DNA of 64,000 nucleotides from Alteromonas sp. M12 (lineage in GTDB: Bacteria; Pseudomonadota; Gammaproteobacteria; Enterobacterales; Alteromonadaceae). The DNA lies in the NCBI RefSeq assembly GCF_037478005.1, contig NZ_CP144164.1:3782001-3846000 (forward strand), given 5' to 3'. Under the pieces are notes generated by a model. That model made no database searches, was not told the origin of the DNA, and saw nothing but the letters and a program-made list of their open reading frames with translations. Below, one piece after another: positions 51,749 through 61,975 of the stretch (position 1 is its first letter; the number at the start of each line of letters is the position of its first letter). The position numbers and the translations under genes are program-made.

Positions 51749-53929
51749 GTGCTATCGCAACAATACTCTTTACTCGCCAGTACCATTATACTAGCACTAA
51801 GTGTTTCTAACCAAGTTAACGCGCAAACCAAACCAATTCAAAAAGATGAACAACAAATAGAAAAATTGGTCATTACGTCAAATCCCCTTAATCCTACTGT
51901 GCTCGAGTCTGCTACGCCAGTTTCAATTATCGCAGGTGAGGATTTAGAATCGAGAATTGCCCCAACTCTAGGTGAAACATTAAAAAACGTTCCCGGTGTT
52001 CATAGCACCTATTTTGGACCGGTTTCAAGTAGCCCCATTATTAGAGGCCTTGATGGCCCAAGAGTTAAAGTTCTACAAAACGGTCTAGATGCGTCAGATG
52101 CATCTAGAGTAGGACCAGATCACGTAGTATCCACAGAGTCAGCTAACGCCACTCAAATAGAAGTGTTACGAGGACCTGCAACGCTGTTGTACGGAAGCGG
52201 CGCAATTGGTGGTGTGGTAAATATCGTAGACAATCGTTTACCTGTGCAAAGACGAGATGAGATTGAAGGTAAAGTTAGTTACTTACATGACTCTGTTTCG
52301 AGTGAAGATTTACTTAATCTGAATGTGGATGGCGGCAATGACACAGTAATGTGGCATTTTGATGCATTTGATAGAGAAACTGAAAACTATTCCATTCCAG
52401 GTTCCGCAGATATTGATGGCACCGAAGACAGTGGTAAGTTAGATAATTCGTTTATCGATTCAAACGGTTTTACCGCAGGTTTAGGTTGGGCTTCAGATAA
52501 TCTCAATGTAGCATTCTCGTTCGGCCAATTAGAAAGTGATTATGGTATACCTGGTCATTCTCATGAAGAAGAGCATGAGGAAGAAGAAGAAGAGCATGAA
52601 GAAGAGGAAGTCTTTGCTAGATTAGACCAAGATCGTTACCAAATGTTAGTCGATCTGCATGATCTAGATGGCTTTTTCAGTGAATTTAAATTCCGCAGTG
52701 CTTACACCGATTACAGTCATAGTGAAATTGAAGATGGCGCTATAGGTACAACGTTTAATAATGAATCCATCGAGTCCCGTTTGTGGGGAAAACATCGCAG
52801 TATCAATGGTTGGGAAGGGGTAATCGGCCTCAATTACACCAACAGTGATTTTTCAGCATTGGGTGATGAAGCTTTTACCCCTGCTTCAGAAAGTGACTCA
52901 CTTGCGCTCTTTGTGCTTGAAGAGAAACATGTCGATAAATTTTTATGGCAATTGGGTTTCCGTTATGAAAAAAGTGATATTTCTGTAGATAACAGCTTTT
53001 TCGAATCAACGGAAGATGAGCACACTGATGAGATTTTCTTTGATGATGCAAGTTATTCTGCATTAAGTTTATCGGCAGGTGTGGTGTGGAGCGTTCAAGA
53101 CGACGCTACATTGTCATTTAATTATGCTCGTTCTGAAAGAGCACCTTCTGCCGCTGAGATGTATTCAAACGGTCTGCATATCGCAACTAGCACATACGAA
53201 CTTGGTGCTGGATTTGATATTGAACCCAGTGTCGAAGCTGGTGAATACCATATAGTCCAGAACCAACAAGACGCAGAAAAGGAAATATCAAACAACCTAG
53301 ATCTGACTTATCACACTTCCGGCGACAGCGTAGAGGCGACCTTTAGTATTTTTTACAATCAAATCGACAACTACCTGTTCCAACAAAATACCGGATTAGT
53401 ATCTGAAGATGGTCATATTCATAGTGAAGAAGAAGGTGACGAAGAGCTTGATGCTGACCATGATCATGAAGATGAAGGTCTGGCAATATATTTATTCCGT
53501 CAGCAAGATGCTGAAATTTATGGCTTCGAAGCGGAAATAGACTGGCACATAACTGAGCAAATTCGCTTGGAAACTTTTGCCGATATAACAAAAGCAGAAC
53601 TCACCAGTGGTGAAAACTTGCCTCGTATTCCACCAGCAAGAATTGGTTTTGGATTGCACTTTGAAAGTGATTATTGGCACGCCGAAGTAGGTGCAACCTA
53701 CAACGCTAAGCAAACCGATATCGCTGATTATGAAACTGAAACTGCAGGTTATACCTTAGTAAATGCGGCGTATAATTATTACACCGAGGTAGCCGACAAT
53801 GAATTGGTATTATTTGTTAGAGGCAATAACCTACTCGATAAAGAAGCTCGGGTTCATGCGTCCTTTATCAAAGATGTCGCCCCTTTACCGGGTCGCTCAG
53901 TGGTAGTCGGAGCAAGATTAAACTTCTAA
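51749..53929 (+). CDS. TonB-dependent receptor, probable zinc uptake (ZnuD-like)
   Basis: A 726-residue outer-membrane receptor: signal peptide (about 1-25), plug domain with IRGLDGPRVKVLQNGLDASD and VLRGPATLLYGSGAIGGVVN, then a 22-strand barrel ending LPGRSVVVGARLNF. Two very acidic His-rich loops, at residues 270-287 (HSHEEEHEEEEEEHEEEE) and about 553-577 (DGHIHSEEEGDEE plus DADHDHEDEG), resemble the metal-capturing loops of ZnuD-type receptors. Together with the Zur-like operator this points to zinc. The start is GTG with a strong ribosome site. An Nramp-type transporter follows but is a separate unit. Confidence 0.85.
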   Translation: MLSQQYSLLASTIILALSVSNQVNAQTKPIQKDEQQIEKLVITSNPLNPTVLESATPVSIIAGEDLESRIAPTLGETLKNVPGVHSTYFGPVSSSPIIRGLDGPRVKVLQNGLDASDASRVGPDHVVSTESANATQIEVLRGPATLLYGSGAIGGVVNIVDNRLPVQRRDEIEGKVSYLHDSVSSEDLLNLNVDGGNDTVMWHFDAFDRETENYSIPGSADIDGTEDSGKLDNSFIDSNGFTAGLGWASDNLNVAFSFGQLESDYGIPGHSHEEEHEEEEEEHEEEEVFARLDQDRYQMLVDLHDLDGFFSEFKFRSAYTDYSHSEIEDGAIGTTFNNESIESRLWGKHRSINGWEGVIGLNYTNSDFSALGDEAFTPASESDSLALFVLEEKHVDKFLWQLGFRYEKSDISVDNSFFESTEDEHTDEIFFDDASYSALSLSAGVVWSVQDDATLSFNYARSERAPSAAEMYSNGLHIATSTYELGAGFDIEPSVEAGEYHIVQNQQDAEKEISNNLDLTYHTSGDSVEATFSIFYNQIDNYLFQQNTGLVSEDGHIHSEEEGDEELDADHDHEDEGLAIYLFRQQDAEIYGFEAEIDWHITEQIRLETFADITKAELTSGENLPRIPPARIGFGLHFESDYWHAEVGATYNAKQTDIADYETETAGYTLVNAAYNYYTEVADNELVLFVRGNNLLDKEARVHASFIKDVAPLPGRSVVVGARLNF

Positions 53930-53950
53930 GATAATTCATATTCTAATATA

Positions 53951-53990
53951 AATGACGTTGCACCAATCACTTGCTGTAACGTCATTTCTC
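53951..53990 (+). terminator. Probable intrinsic terminator after the TonB-dependent receptor
   Basis: A nine-base perfect stem (53951-53959 with 53978-53986, AATGACGTT/AACGTCATT), 18-base loop, followed only by a short TTTCTC. It lies 22 bases past the stop; termination strength is uncertain. Confidence 0.5.
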
Positions 53991-54198
53991 CCACTCAAGT
54001 AATCGAACTCCCATACCACCTGTCTTAAAACAATTCATTTAAAAATCAGCACCATCTGCGACACTTTGCATGCCAATGTAGAGCCAAGCAAGTGACAACA
54101 ATCTTACTCTGCGTTAAGCTGACTTATCACTCATTTCGTCCACCTCAATTACCCAGAAAGTCAGTGTGAACAGGGTTTAAGATAAAATTGGTATCATT

Positions 54199-55395
54199 AT
54201 GAAAAAATTCGGCCCTGCGCTGTTGGTAACCGCTGCATTTATTGGTCCTGGAACTGTGACCACTGCCACGCTAGCAGGAGGAAATTTTGGTTTTGCCTTG
54301 GTTTGGGCGTTACTGTTCTCAGTTATCGCCACTTTTGTATTACAGGAAATGGCGTCGCGCTTAGGGTTGGTTACAGGTAGTGGCTTAGCTGAAGCTATTA
54401 GTCAACAATTCACTGGTATTAAAAAAATGCTAGCCTGCCTGTTAGTCGTAAGTGCGATAGGTATAGGCAATGCGGCCTATCAAGGTGGCAACTTAACAGG
54501 TGCTGCTATAGGTCTATCTGGTTTATCTGGCGGAGAATTAACTCACTGGGTATGGTTACTGGCTGCAATTTCAAGTGGCCTACTGCTAACCGGCCAATAC
54601 AAGTGGGTAGAAAAGTCGCTGATCACTTTAGTCTTAACCATGTCTACCGTATTTATTGCCACTATGTTTATTGCTGGACCAAGTTTGCAAGACATTGTTC
54701 GGGGTGCTTTGGCATTTGATTTTCCTGATGGTAGCAGTTTAATGATAATGGCTTTGATAGGGACAACAGTTGTTCCTTATAACCTATTTTTACACGCCAG
54801 TATTGTGTCCAAAAACGCCCCTGATAAAGATAATCTAGACTCTGCATTAACAAATAATCGGATTGATAGCACCTTATCCATTGGTTTAGGTGGGTTAATT
54901 ACACTGTCAATTTTATCCTGTGCAGCAAGTACCTTTTTTGCCACACAAACTCAAGTAGACGCCGCTAACATAGGTCAACAACTGGCCCCCTTATTGGGTA
55001 GCTATGCCAATGTTTTCTTTGCAATTGGCTTATTTGCAGCTGGACTCACTAGTGCGATTACCGCCCCTTTAGCCGCAGCTTACGCTGTTAGCGGCGCGCT
55101 GGGTTGGAAAACTGAACTTGCCGATAAGCGATTTAAGTGTATTTGGATAACAGTGATGATTGTTGGTGTGCTCTTTGCCAGCATTGGCATAAAACCCTTA
55201 GCGGCGATTTTATTTGCGCAAGCGGCTAACGGTTTGCTGTTACCGGTTATTGCCATTTTCTTAATCTGGACTTTAAACAACGAAAAACTAATGGGTCAGC
55301 ATAAAAACGGAATCTTAGCCAACCTGTTTGGAGGTTTAATAGTCGCATTCGTTTCAGCTTTGGGGCTGTATAAAATAGTCAGTGTATTTATCTGA
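54199..55395 (+). CDS. Nramp-family divalent metal transporter with altered motifs
   Basis: A 398-residue, about 11-helix inner-membrane transporter of the Nramp fold. Helix 1 reads FIGPGTVTTATLAGGN where classic Nramp proteins have DPGN, so the metal-binding Asp is Gly. Helix 6 reads VVPYNLFLHASIVSK where the usual motif is MPH, so the metal-binding Met is Val and the His is Tyr. Both changes touch the metal site, so the substrate may differ from manganese or iron. The receptor upstream suggests a metal context. It is probably a single-gene unit. Confidence 0.82.
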   Translation: MKKFGPALLVTAAFIGPGTVTTATLAGGNFGFALVWALLFSVIATFVLQEMASRLGLVTGSGLAEAISQQFTGIKKMLACLLVVSAIGIGNAAYQGGNLTGAAIGLSGLSGGELTHWVWLLAAISSGLLLTGQYKWVEKSLITLVLTMSTVFIATMFIAGPSLQDIVRGALAFDFPDGSSLMIMALIGTTVVPYNLFLHASIVSKNAPDKDNLDSALTNNRIDSTLSIGLGGLITLSILSCAASTFFATQTQVDAANIGQQLAPLLGSYANVFFAIGLFAAGLTSAITAPLAAAYAVSGALGWKTELADKRFKCIWITVMIVGVLFASIGIKPLAAILFAQAANGLLLPVIAIFLIWTLNNEKLMGQHKNGILANLFGGLIVAFVSALGLYKIVSVFI

Positions 55396-55420
55396 TATTT
55401 TTACGCCCCAGCTGGAGAAA

Positions 55421-56548
55421 TTAAGATTTTAGTCGATTAAATGCTTCTTCAAGCATGCTTTTTGGACAACCGAAGTTAATTCTAACAAATTGTTTATTGC
55501 CAAAATCAACGCCTGGTGAGGGTCCTACTCCTTTACTTTCAAAATAAGATTGTGGGTTGTCTAAGCCTAACCCACTGGCATCTATCCAAGCCAGAAAGGT
55601 CGCTTCCACTTTTAACAATCTAAGCCCTTCAATTTGCTCTACCTGTTGCTCGACATAGGCTAAATTTGCGCGCAAATAATCGAGTAATTCAGAATGCCAT
55701 TGGTCGCATAAAGTAAATGCAGCTTCGGTTGCTACCAGTCCCATAACATTTGCCCAAGGGATAAACCCTTGCATACCCACTACAAATTCAGCGCGTAATT
55801 TACTATCAGGAATAATCGCAAACGATGTGCCTAAACCTGCAACGTTAAAGGTTTTACTCGCGGCCATCAGCGTAATTGAGTTGTGCTCTAATCCAGCGAA
55901 GTTCCCAGCAGGCAAATGCTTTTTCGATTCATCTAGGACTAAATCACAATGAATTTCATCTGAACACAACTTGACGTCATATTTATTGCAAATTTGCGCA
56001 ATTTTAGTGAGTTCAGCTTCACTCAATACCGAGCCAACAGGATTCATAGGGTTACATATGATAAACAACTTGCACTTAGGATCACTCGCCTGTTCTTCTA
56101 ATTGCGCAAAATCCAGAGTCCATCGACCGTCAATCTCAACGCTATCGATTTCAATTCTGTTTAGTCCACTAATTCCCGGAGCAGCTCTTAAAGGTGGGTA
56201 ATTAGGTGTTTGAATCATCACCGAATCCCCCGCCTCACAATAAGCTTTGCACGCTACGTTGAAAGCAGGCACAACACCAGGTGTCCAGACAATCCACTGA
56301 GGATCAATTTGCCAATCGTGTTGCTCTTTTAACCAACGCACAACAGCGTCATTTGCCGGCGTATACTGTGCTGGCAAAGTATACCCAAACAAGCCGTGCT
56401 CCACACGTTGTGCAAGAGCTGTTTGTATCGCCTTAGGGCTCGCAAATTCAGTATCTGCAACCCACATAGGTAAGATATCTGTCCCTTTGTATTTTTCCCA
56501 TTTGAATGCGTGAGTAGCGGACCTGTCGATGACATCATCAAACTGCAT
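55421..56548 (-). CDS. MalY/PatB-family PLP-dependent enzyme
   Basis: A 375-residue fold-type I aminotransferase-like enzyme. The family is best known for cystathionine beta-lyase activity (PatB, MalY). The N-terminus FDDVIDRSATHAFKWEKY and LPMWVADTEFASPKAIQTAL are typical, NPMNPVGSVLSEAELTKIAQ and SDEIHCDLVL bind the cofactor, and the Schiff-base lysine is in MAASKTFNVAGLG. It is convergent with the Nramp gene. No operon partner is seen. Confidence 0.9.
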   Translation of the reverse strand: MQFDDVIDRSATHAFKWEKYKGTDILPMWVADTEFASPKAIQTALAQRVEHGLFGYTLPAQYTPANDAVVRWLKEQHDWQIDPQWIVWTPGVVPAFNVACKAYCEAGDSVMIQTPNYPPLRAAPGISGLNRIEIDSVEIDGRWTLDFAQLEEQASDPKCKLFIICNPMNPVGSVLSEAELTKIAQICNKYDVKLCSDEIHCDLVLDESKKHLPAGNFAGLEHNSITLMAASKTFNVAGLGTSFAIIPDSKLRAEFVVGMQGFIPWANVMGLVATEAAFTLCDQWHSELLDYLRANLAYVEQQVEQIEGLRLLKVEATFLAWIDASGLGLDNPQSYFESKGVGPSPGVDFGNKQFVRINFGCPKSMLEEAFNRLKS

Positions 56549-56600
56549 GATTGTTCCTTTAACAATGTTAATTAGTAAAGCGGATAGTGTAAGAATCTAT

Positions 56601-56969
56601 TTATTTTAGCAATTTCGCTACTCTATCGGTTAAGTCATGATTTTTAAATGGTTTAGCAATAAATTCTGAGGCGCCGGCTTTTTTAGCAGACATAACAAGA
56701 TCTCTGGTTGCTGTTCCTGTCACCATTAAAAATGGCAAGTCCTGACGTTTCGAACGAACCGTTTTCAACAACGCAATACCATCGTGTTCCGGCATTTGCC
56801 AATCACAGATAACTAAATCAATTTTATTCATGTCATTTTTATCTATATAACGCACAGCATCAACGGCACTGTTTATGGTAATAACCTCACCTTCAACAAA
56901 CTCTTCTAAAATCAGCTGTATTAATTCCAAGGTAATTTGATCATCGTCAATTACAAGTATTCTGTGCAT
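56601..56969 (-). CDS. Stand-alone response-regulator receiver protein
   Basis: A 122-residue CheY-like receiver without an output domain. The acidic pocket (IDDD), the phosphoacceptor Asp in LVICDWQMPEHDG, the Thr in MVTGTAT, and the Lys in AKPFKNHDL are all present, so it should be phosphorylated. The ATG at 56969 is preferred over a TTG one codon earlier. No histidine kinase adjoins it, so the partner is elsewhere. Confidence 0.88.
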   Translation of the reverse strand: MHRILVIDDDQITLELIQLILEEFVEGEVITINSAVDAVRYIDKNDMNKIDLVICDWQMPEHDGIALLKTVRSKRQDLPFLMVTGTATRDLVMSAKKAGASEFIAKPFKNHDLTDRVAKLLK

Positions 56970-57197
56970 CAATCCAACCTATTTTCATAAAACATATGGG
57001 CGCTAATATACTCTGTATGCGCCAATTTTTATATTGTAAAAAAGTCTAACACCGAAGCTTTCGTTATCTGTGCGGCGCTAATGATTCGTCAGCTTCACAA
57101 AGCAAATAACTCACAAAGGTGTTGTTAAGTTGATTCAGATCAACATCAATTTATGCCATAAGCCTAAGATAAGTACATCGGATTAGGAGATAGAAAA

Positions 57198-57425
57198 ATG
57201 AAACAAAATGTTGGCATATTAGATACAGCAATTCGTTCAATTTTAGCACTTGCATTTTTGGCAATGGCGGTTGAAGGTTTATACGGTACCACAATAAGCA
57301 TTGTATTAGGTGTAATTGGCGCAGCATTATTTTATACCAGCAGTTTTGGATTTTGCTTACTGTATAAATTACTTGGAATTGATACATACCCTGACTTCAG
57401 AGATGACTCTTATCATCCAGAATGA
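57198..57425 (+). CDS. DUF2892 family small membrane protein
   Basis: A 75-residue protein matching the DUF2892 pattern: KQNVGILDTAIRSILALAFL, then two membrane helices, then FGFCLLYKLLGIDTY. Members are small inner-membrane proteins, sometimes fused to rhodanese domains, with unknown roles. It has a TTAGGAG ribosome site. Its stop lies next to the polB stop in the convergent direction. Confidence 0.82.
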   Translation: MKQNVGILDTAIRSILALAFLAMAVEGLYGTTISIVLGVIGAALFYTSSFGFCLLYKLLGIDTYPDFRDDSYHPE

Positions 57426-59801
57426 TCAAAACAGGCCCAGTTGATCGCTAGTGATGTCTTCAAAGGAGACATTTATGAAAGGTAAAATACCTTCTGCGAT
57501 GGGCCTAATTTGTTTATCAATGTAATGTTCATAGTCTAAGGCTGAATGAATGTAATCTACAGGCTGAGGACCATCTAAGGTAATTACATAACTTATCCAG
57601 CCTTTGTTTTGATAACGAAGTGGTTTGTTGAGCTGTTTGTTTTGCTCATCGGCAATACGGGCAGCTTTTACGTGAGGTGGCACATTTTTCGTGTATTGGA
57701 CCAAAGGTTGGCGTAGTCGTTTTCGATATACTAGTTGTTCGTCACACTCCCCTGATCTTATTTTTCTAATCACATCAAGCAAGTAAGCACTTACATCCTG
57801 ATTAGCAAACACCATTCTATACAAGGTTGGTTGAAATTCTTTAGCAAGTTTGGTCCAATCAGAACGAACCGTTTCCAAACCTTTAAATATGAGTTCAGGT
57901 TGTTTACCTGAAGCATACTTCAAACCTGCATAGCGCTTTTTGCTGCCCGTTTCAGCACCCCGAATGGTCGGCATCAAAAAGGTTGAAAATAAGGTTTCAA
58001 ACTCTATTTCTAGGTGACATGGCAAATCGAGTTGCTGTTGAATTTTTTGTTGCCACATTTGGTTAATCTCTCGCTCAAGAGTCTTTCCTATATCCAACGC
58101 TTGTTCTACTCCCTTAGTATTTTCTAGCCAAACGAAAGTAGAGTCAGTATCTCCATAAATGACTTTGTAACCTTTTTCTTCAATCCATGCAGCGGTGGTT
58201 TGCATAATTTCATGGCCGCGCATAGTGATTGAACTTGCTAAGCGTGTGTCATAAAAGGGACAGCCACCAGATCCCAGAACACCATAAAACGAATTCATTA
58301 TGATTTTAATTGCTTGCGAGCGAGCCGTATCCTGTTGACGCTTTGCCTCATCTCTTTGTCGCCACAAGCTGGTAATAATATCGGGAAGAAAGTGTTTATC
58401 CCTCGAAAATAAACCGCCACGAAAGCCCGGAATAGCGTTTTCCGGCTCAAGTAACCCCTCCACTAAACCTAGTGGGTCGATTTTGAAAGTACGGATGATA
58501 GAAGGGTAAAGACTCTTGAAATCGAGTACCAATACGTTTTTGTATAAGCCAGGAAATGAGTCCATTACATATCCGCCAGGACTTGCTAACCCGCCATTTG
58601 CGGGTCGATTGGGCGATACATACCCAGAACGATGGAGTTTAGGCAGATAGAGATTAATAAAGGCAGCTACAGAACCACCAATTTTATCCAGTTCCAGCCC
58701 AGTTAATTGGCTTCGTAACAGTAAATAACTAATTAAGTTGGTATGCTCAAAGATTCTTTCCACTAACACACAATCTTGCAGATTATATTTAGCTAATTTT
58801 AGTTTGTTATGATTAAAATCATGGGTAATAGCGGCAACACGATTATCCACATCAGTGGTGTCTTTTCCCTCTCCAAGTAATGCTTGAGCGACATTTTCCA
58901 AACTAAAACTATCAAAATGGTAAGTCGCTGTTTTCAAACTATCGATACCATCAATGACCACTCGTCCAGCAATATTCATAAACGCCTGGTTACTATCATT
59001 TCGCGACTCACGCCAGTAAACGTCACTTCCATCTCGCCCAAGACGCAATCGCACGTTCAATTTGTTGGCTCTTTGGGTCAACACTTTGAAATCGAAGTTA
59101 ATGATATTCCAGCCAATAATAAGGTCTGGATCTAAGTGGGTAATAGATAGATTCAATTGTTCAATGAGACGTTTTTCATCCTCAACCCATATCAGCCAAT
59201 CCTGATTATCTTCCGGCTGCCCGATCATTATGACTTGTTTAAAATCGCCGCTAGATAGTCCAATTGAATATAGTTCGCCGTCCATACTGCACTCAATATC
59301 AAGAGACACTAAGGTTAGTTTCGGAATGTAATCAGCGGGTTTGAGGCGAGCATTTTTCAACGAAATATAGCCAGACGTTGCCTCGCTCTGCTCATTTTGA
59401 ACCTCGCCGGTAAAATAAGCACCAGCACAGATAAAACGCTCCATCATGTATCTATCGGGCATCCTGATGTCATTTTCAAATGCAGTGATTTTTGCGGCGG
59501 CAAGAATATCTCTGGCGCGATAAAAAGGCCCAGTAGTTGCAAAATACAGGGCGTTCACAGAAGTTTGTTCGAATGTTTTTAACTTTACTGATTTGAATTC
59601 AAGCGCAATCCCCGATTGATTTAACAAAGCCCTAGCGCGCGATACATCGTAATTTGCAATGAACATCACTGGTTTTTGTTGATCAGTAATGATTTTTACC
59701 GGTCCTTGTTCGGTGCTCAACCAAAATTCGATACAGGCACAACCATTTCGTTCAACCACTTTACGAGTGAGTATGAACCCTTTCTGCGGGATATGTTGCA
59801 A
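57426..59801 (-). CDS. polB: DNA polymerase II (family B)
   Basis: A 791-residue family B polymerase (E. coli 783) active in replication restart and translesion synthesis, usually under LexA control. Exonuclease motif I is LDIEC, and polymerase motifs are DFKSLYPSIIRTF (A), KIIMNSFYGVLGS (B) and YGDTDSTF (C), so both activities look intact. The gene begins in an AT-rich gap; I did not find a convincing LexA box (CTGT-N8-ACAG) immediately upstream. It is convergent with the DUF2892 gene. Confidence 0.95.
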   Translation of the reverse strand: MQHIPQKGFILTRKVVERNGCACIEFWLSTEQGPVKIITDQQKPVMFIANYDVSRARALLNQSGIALEFKSVKLKTFEQTSVNALYFATTGPFYRARDILAAAKITAFENDIRMPDRYMMERFICAGAYFTGEVQNEQSEATSGYISLKNARLKPADYIPKLTLVSLDIECSMDGELYSIGLSSGDFKQVIMIGQPEDNQDWLIWVEDEKRLIEQLNLSITHLDPDLIIGWNIINFDFKVLTQRANKLNVRLRLGRDGSDVYWRESRNDSNQAFMNIAGRVVIDGIDSLKTATYHFDSFSLENVAQALLGEGKDTTDVDNRVAAITHDFNHNKLKLAKYNLQDCVLVERIFEHTNLISYLLLRSQLTGLELDKIGGSVAAFINLYLPKLHRSGYVSPNRPANGGLASPGGYVMDSFPGLYKNVLVLDFKSLYPSIIRTFKIDPLGLVEGLLEPENAIPGFRGGLFSRDKHFLPDIITSLWRQRDEAKRQQDTARSQAIKIIMNSFYGVLGSGGCPFYDTRLASSITMRGHEIMQTTAAWIEEKGYKVIYGDTDSTFVWLENTKGVEQALDIGKTLEREINQMWQQKIQQQLDLPCHLEIEFETLFSTFLMPTIRGAETGSKKRYAGLKYASGKQPELIFKGLETVRSDWTKLAKEFQPTLYRMVFANQDVSAYLLDVIRKIRSGECDEQLVYRKRLRQPLVQYTKNVPPHVKAARIADEQNKQLNKPLRYQNKGWISYVITLDGPQPVDYIHSALDYEHYIDKQIRPIAEGILPFINVSFEDITSDQLGLF

Positions 59802-59952
59802 TAGCGGAGGCGCTCCGTTGGAATCAAAGGAAAAACCAAATTATACAGCTTTGAAGAATACCAATCCAGATTAAAAGTCTGCTGGGCAAAAGTGTTTTGG
59901 TGAATTGATTCACTACTCTAGATTAGATGTAAAATGCGCTTTTGGTTAATTA

Positions 59953-61890
59953 TTATAATTCTAATTGCAGTAATGATGGATCTTGCTCATCAAAAATCAC
60001 AACCTTATCTCTCCCCCCTCGTTTCGCTTGATAAAGGGCTTTATCGCATTGCGCCATTAAACACTCTAGTGTCATGCCTTGAGCATATTCGGCTAAACCG
60101 GTAGAGATAGATAGACTGAGTCCATTTAGATCAAATGAAATCGGTAGTTGTTTAACCTTATGGGACAAACTTTTAAGGGTTTTTTCAGCATCACCAAGGG
60201 ATGTATGCGGCAATGCGATCATAAACTCTTCACCGCCAATTCTACCTATAACATCAGTTTGTCGGAAAGTATCTAAACATAAGCCACCAAAACTGGTTAA
60301 CACCTCGTCACCAGCAGCATGACCAAAGGTGTCATTTATTTTTTTAAACAAATCGATATCAACAATAGCCACTGACAATTTAAATTTATGTCGACTGGCC
60401 AACTCAATTTGTTGTTGTAGTATCTCAAAAGCATGGCGACGATTGGCCAATCCAGTTAAACCGTCTACATTCGCTAACTTTTCCAATTTGCTTCGATTTT
60501 GGATAGTGCGATACACCAATACAATCAATAAACCACATATGATTAAAGTTGCTCCAAATAGCATTAATAACTGTAAATTTTTAGTTTCCACATCGTTGAT
60601 GCTAATTTGCTGTGTGCGGTTTTCTTGTTCTAATAGTTTATTTTCCCGATCCTTAATTTCGATTTCATATTTAGACCGCAAACTGTGTAATTGCTGGGTA
60701 CTTTGTTGACTCAAAACACGTTGTTTCCAAGATACTGTTGCCTCTAGCTTTTCAAATGCCTCTGGGTACCTACCTTCTAATGCCAATAGACGGGCATGCA
60801 TTTCTTCAAGCGAGATATTTTGTACCGGCATATTATCTGGATCGATGTAAGATTTGGCGGCTGCTAAATATTGTTTCCCGTTTTCAATATTCTTTTCTGC
60901 TATAGCGACTTTTAACAAAGATAAACTGGTATCTAAAAGCATGTAAATATTTTGACTTTTCTCGAAAATATTGAAGGCCTGTTGCAATTTCGACCTTGCT
61001 TCTAAAAAATTATTTTCCATCAAAGAAATACCCGCAATTTCTTTCAAAGCATATGCCACTCCCTGCTCATCCCCTACTTGCTCGGCTAGGTCTTGTGATT
61101 GTTTTAATTGAGAGCGACCTAGTTCACGGTTACCGACGTTCTTATTCGCTCTGCCCAAACCATATAACGCAATACTCAGCTCCAAATAGTTTTTATTTTG
61201 CTGATGAAAGTTTGCGGCTTCTTCAAAAAATGGGATAGAAAGGGCATCTTCCCGTCGATATTCATATACCAAAGCTAAAATGCCAGCAACGTCTCCACGG
61301 CTTAGCAGTACAGATTGCGGCGCAAGTTCGTAAGCTCGTTGCAGGTCTACTAATGCTCCTTGATAATCCACTAATGAATTAAAAATTATGCCCCTTACAT
61401 ATAAAGCACTCACTAGCAGATTAACGTCGTTGTTTAATTCGGCCCAAACTAACGCGGCACTGCTGCCGACTAAACCCTCTTTAGGTCTGCCCACAAAATC
61501 CAAAGCCTGTGCTTCGTTGAGCTTCGTCATATGAAATAACCAAGGTTGGGTTTTTGCATCGATAAAGCTAAGGGCGGTTCTAGCGTGTTTTAATGCTTTA
61601 GCAGGAAAAGATAACGAGTAGTAAACCATACTCAAAGTAGAATGATGCTGAGCATGCTGCAAACTGTCTTGTCCCACTGATGGCGGGTTTTCAAGCAATT
61701 TCTGTAATGTTGTCGCCGGTTCCTTGGCTTTTTGTGAAATCAATTCATTATAGGGCGATTGCCACATACTGATGGGTGCAGCAACTGACGGCAAGCTTGT
61801 TAACCCTATCGTGATAAAGGCGACAATAAGTCGCATAAACTGATACAAAAATTTTCCTCTAACCATCACTGATGAAAACTGAGTTTTCAT
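59953..61890 (-). CDS. Diguanylate cyclase with periplasmic TPR sensor
   Basis: About 645 residues. A signal/anchor segment (LIVAFITIGLTSLPSVAA) is followed by a long helical TPR region, a membrane helix near residue 446-466 (LQLMLFGATLIICGLLIVLV), and a GGDEF domain with GGEEF near residue 552 and an RQTD inhibitory site five residues before it, so c-di-GMP synthesis is likely. There is no EAL domain. The start is uncertain: ATG at 61890 is used, but a TTG at 61848 has the better ribosome site (AGAGG). It is a stand-alone gene. Confidence 0.88.
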   Translation of the reverse strand: MKTQFSSVMVRGKFLYQFMRLIVAFITIGLTSLPSVAAPISMWQSPYNELISQKAKEPATTLQKLLENPPSVGQDSLQHAQHHSTLSMVYYSLSFPAKALKHARTALSFIDAKTQPWLFHMTKLNEAQALDFVGRPKEGLVGSSAALVWAELNNDVNLLVSALYVRGIIFNSLVDYQGALVDLQRAYELAPQSVLLSRGDVAGILALVYEYRREDALSIPFFEEAANFHQQNKNYLELSIALYGLGRANKNVGNRELGRSQLKQSQDLAEQVGDEQGVAYALKEIAGISLMENNFLEARSKLQQAFNIFEKSQNIYMLLDTSLSLLKVAIAEKNIENGKQYLAAAKSYIDPDNMPVQNISLEEMHARLLALEGRYPEAFEKLEATVSWKQRVLSQQSTQQLHSLRSKYEIEIKDRENKLLEQENRTQQISINDVETKNLQLLMLFGATLIICGLLIVLVYRTIQNRSKLEKLANVDGLTGLANRRHAFEILQQQIELASRHKFKLSVAIVDIDLFKKINDTFGHAAGDEVLTSFGGLCLDTFRQTDVIGRIGGEEFMIALPHTSLGDAEKTLKSLSHKVKQLPISFDLNGLSLSISTGLAEYAQGMTLECLMAQCDKALYQAKRGGRDKVVIFDEQDPSLLQLEL

Positions 61891-61975
61891 TGTAGTGCAT
61901 TTTTCATCCAAGAAATTATATTAATTCATACCTTAGCTATGCTTATTAAACGATTCGAAAAACTTTAAAAATAGC

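Noticed and set aside
59802..59952. LexA operator before polB
   Set aside because: No sequence close to CTGT-N8-ACAG could be found in the short upstream region, so SOS control is not claimed from sequence.
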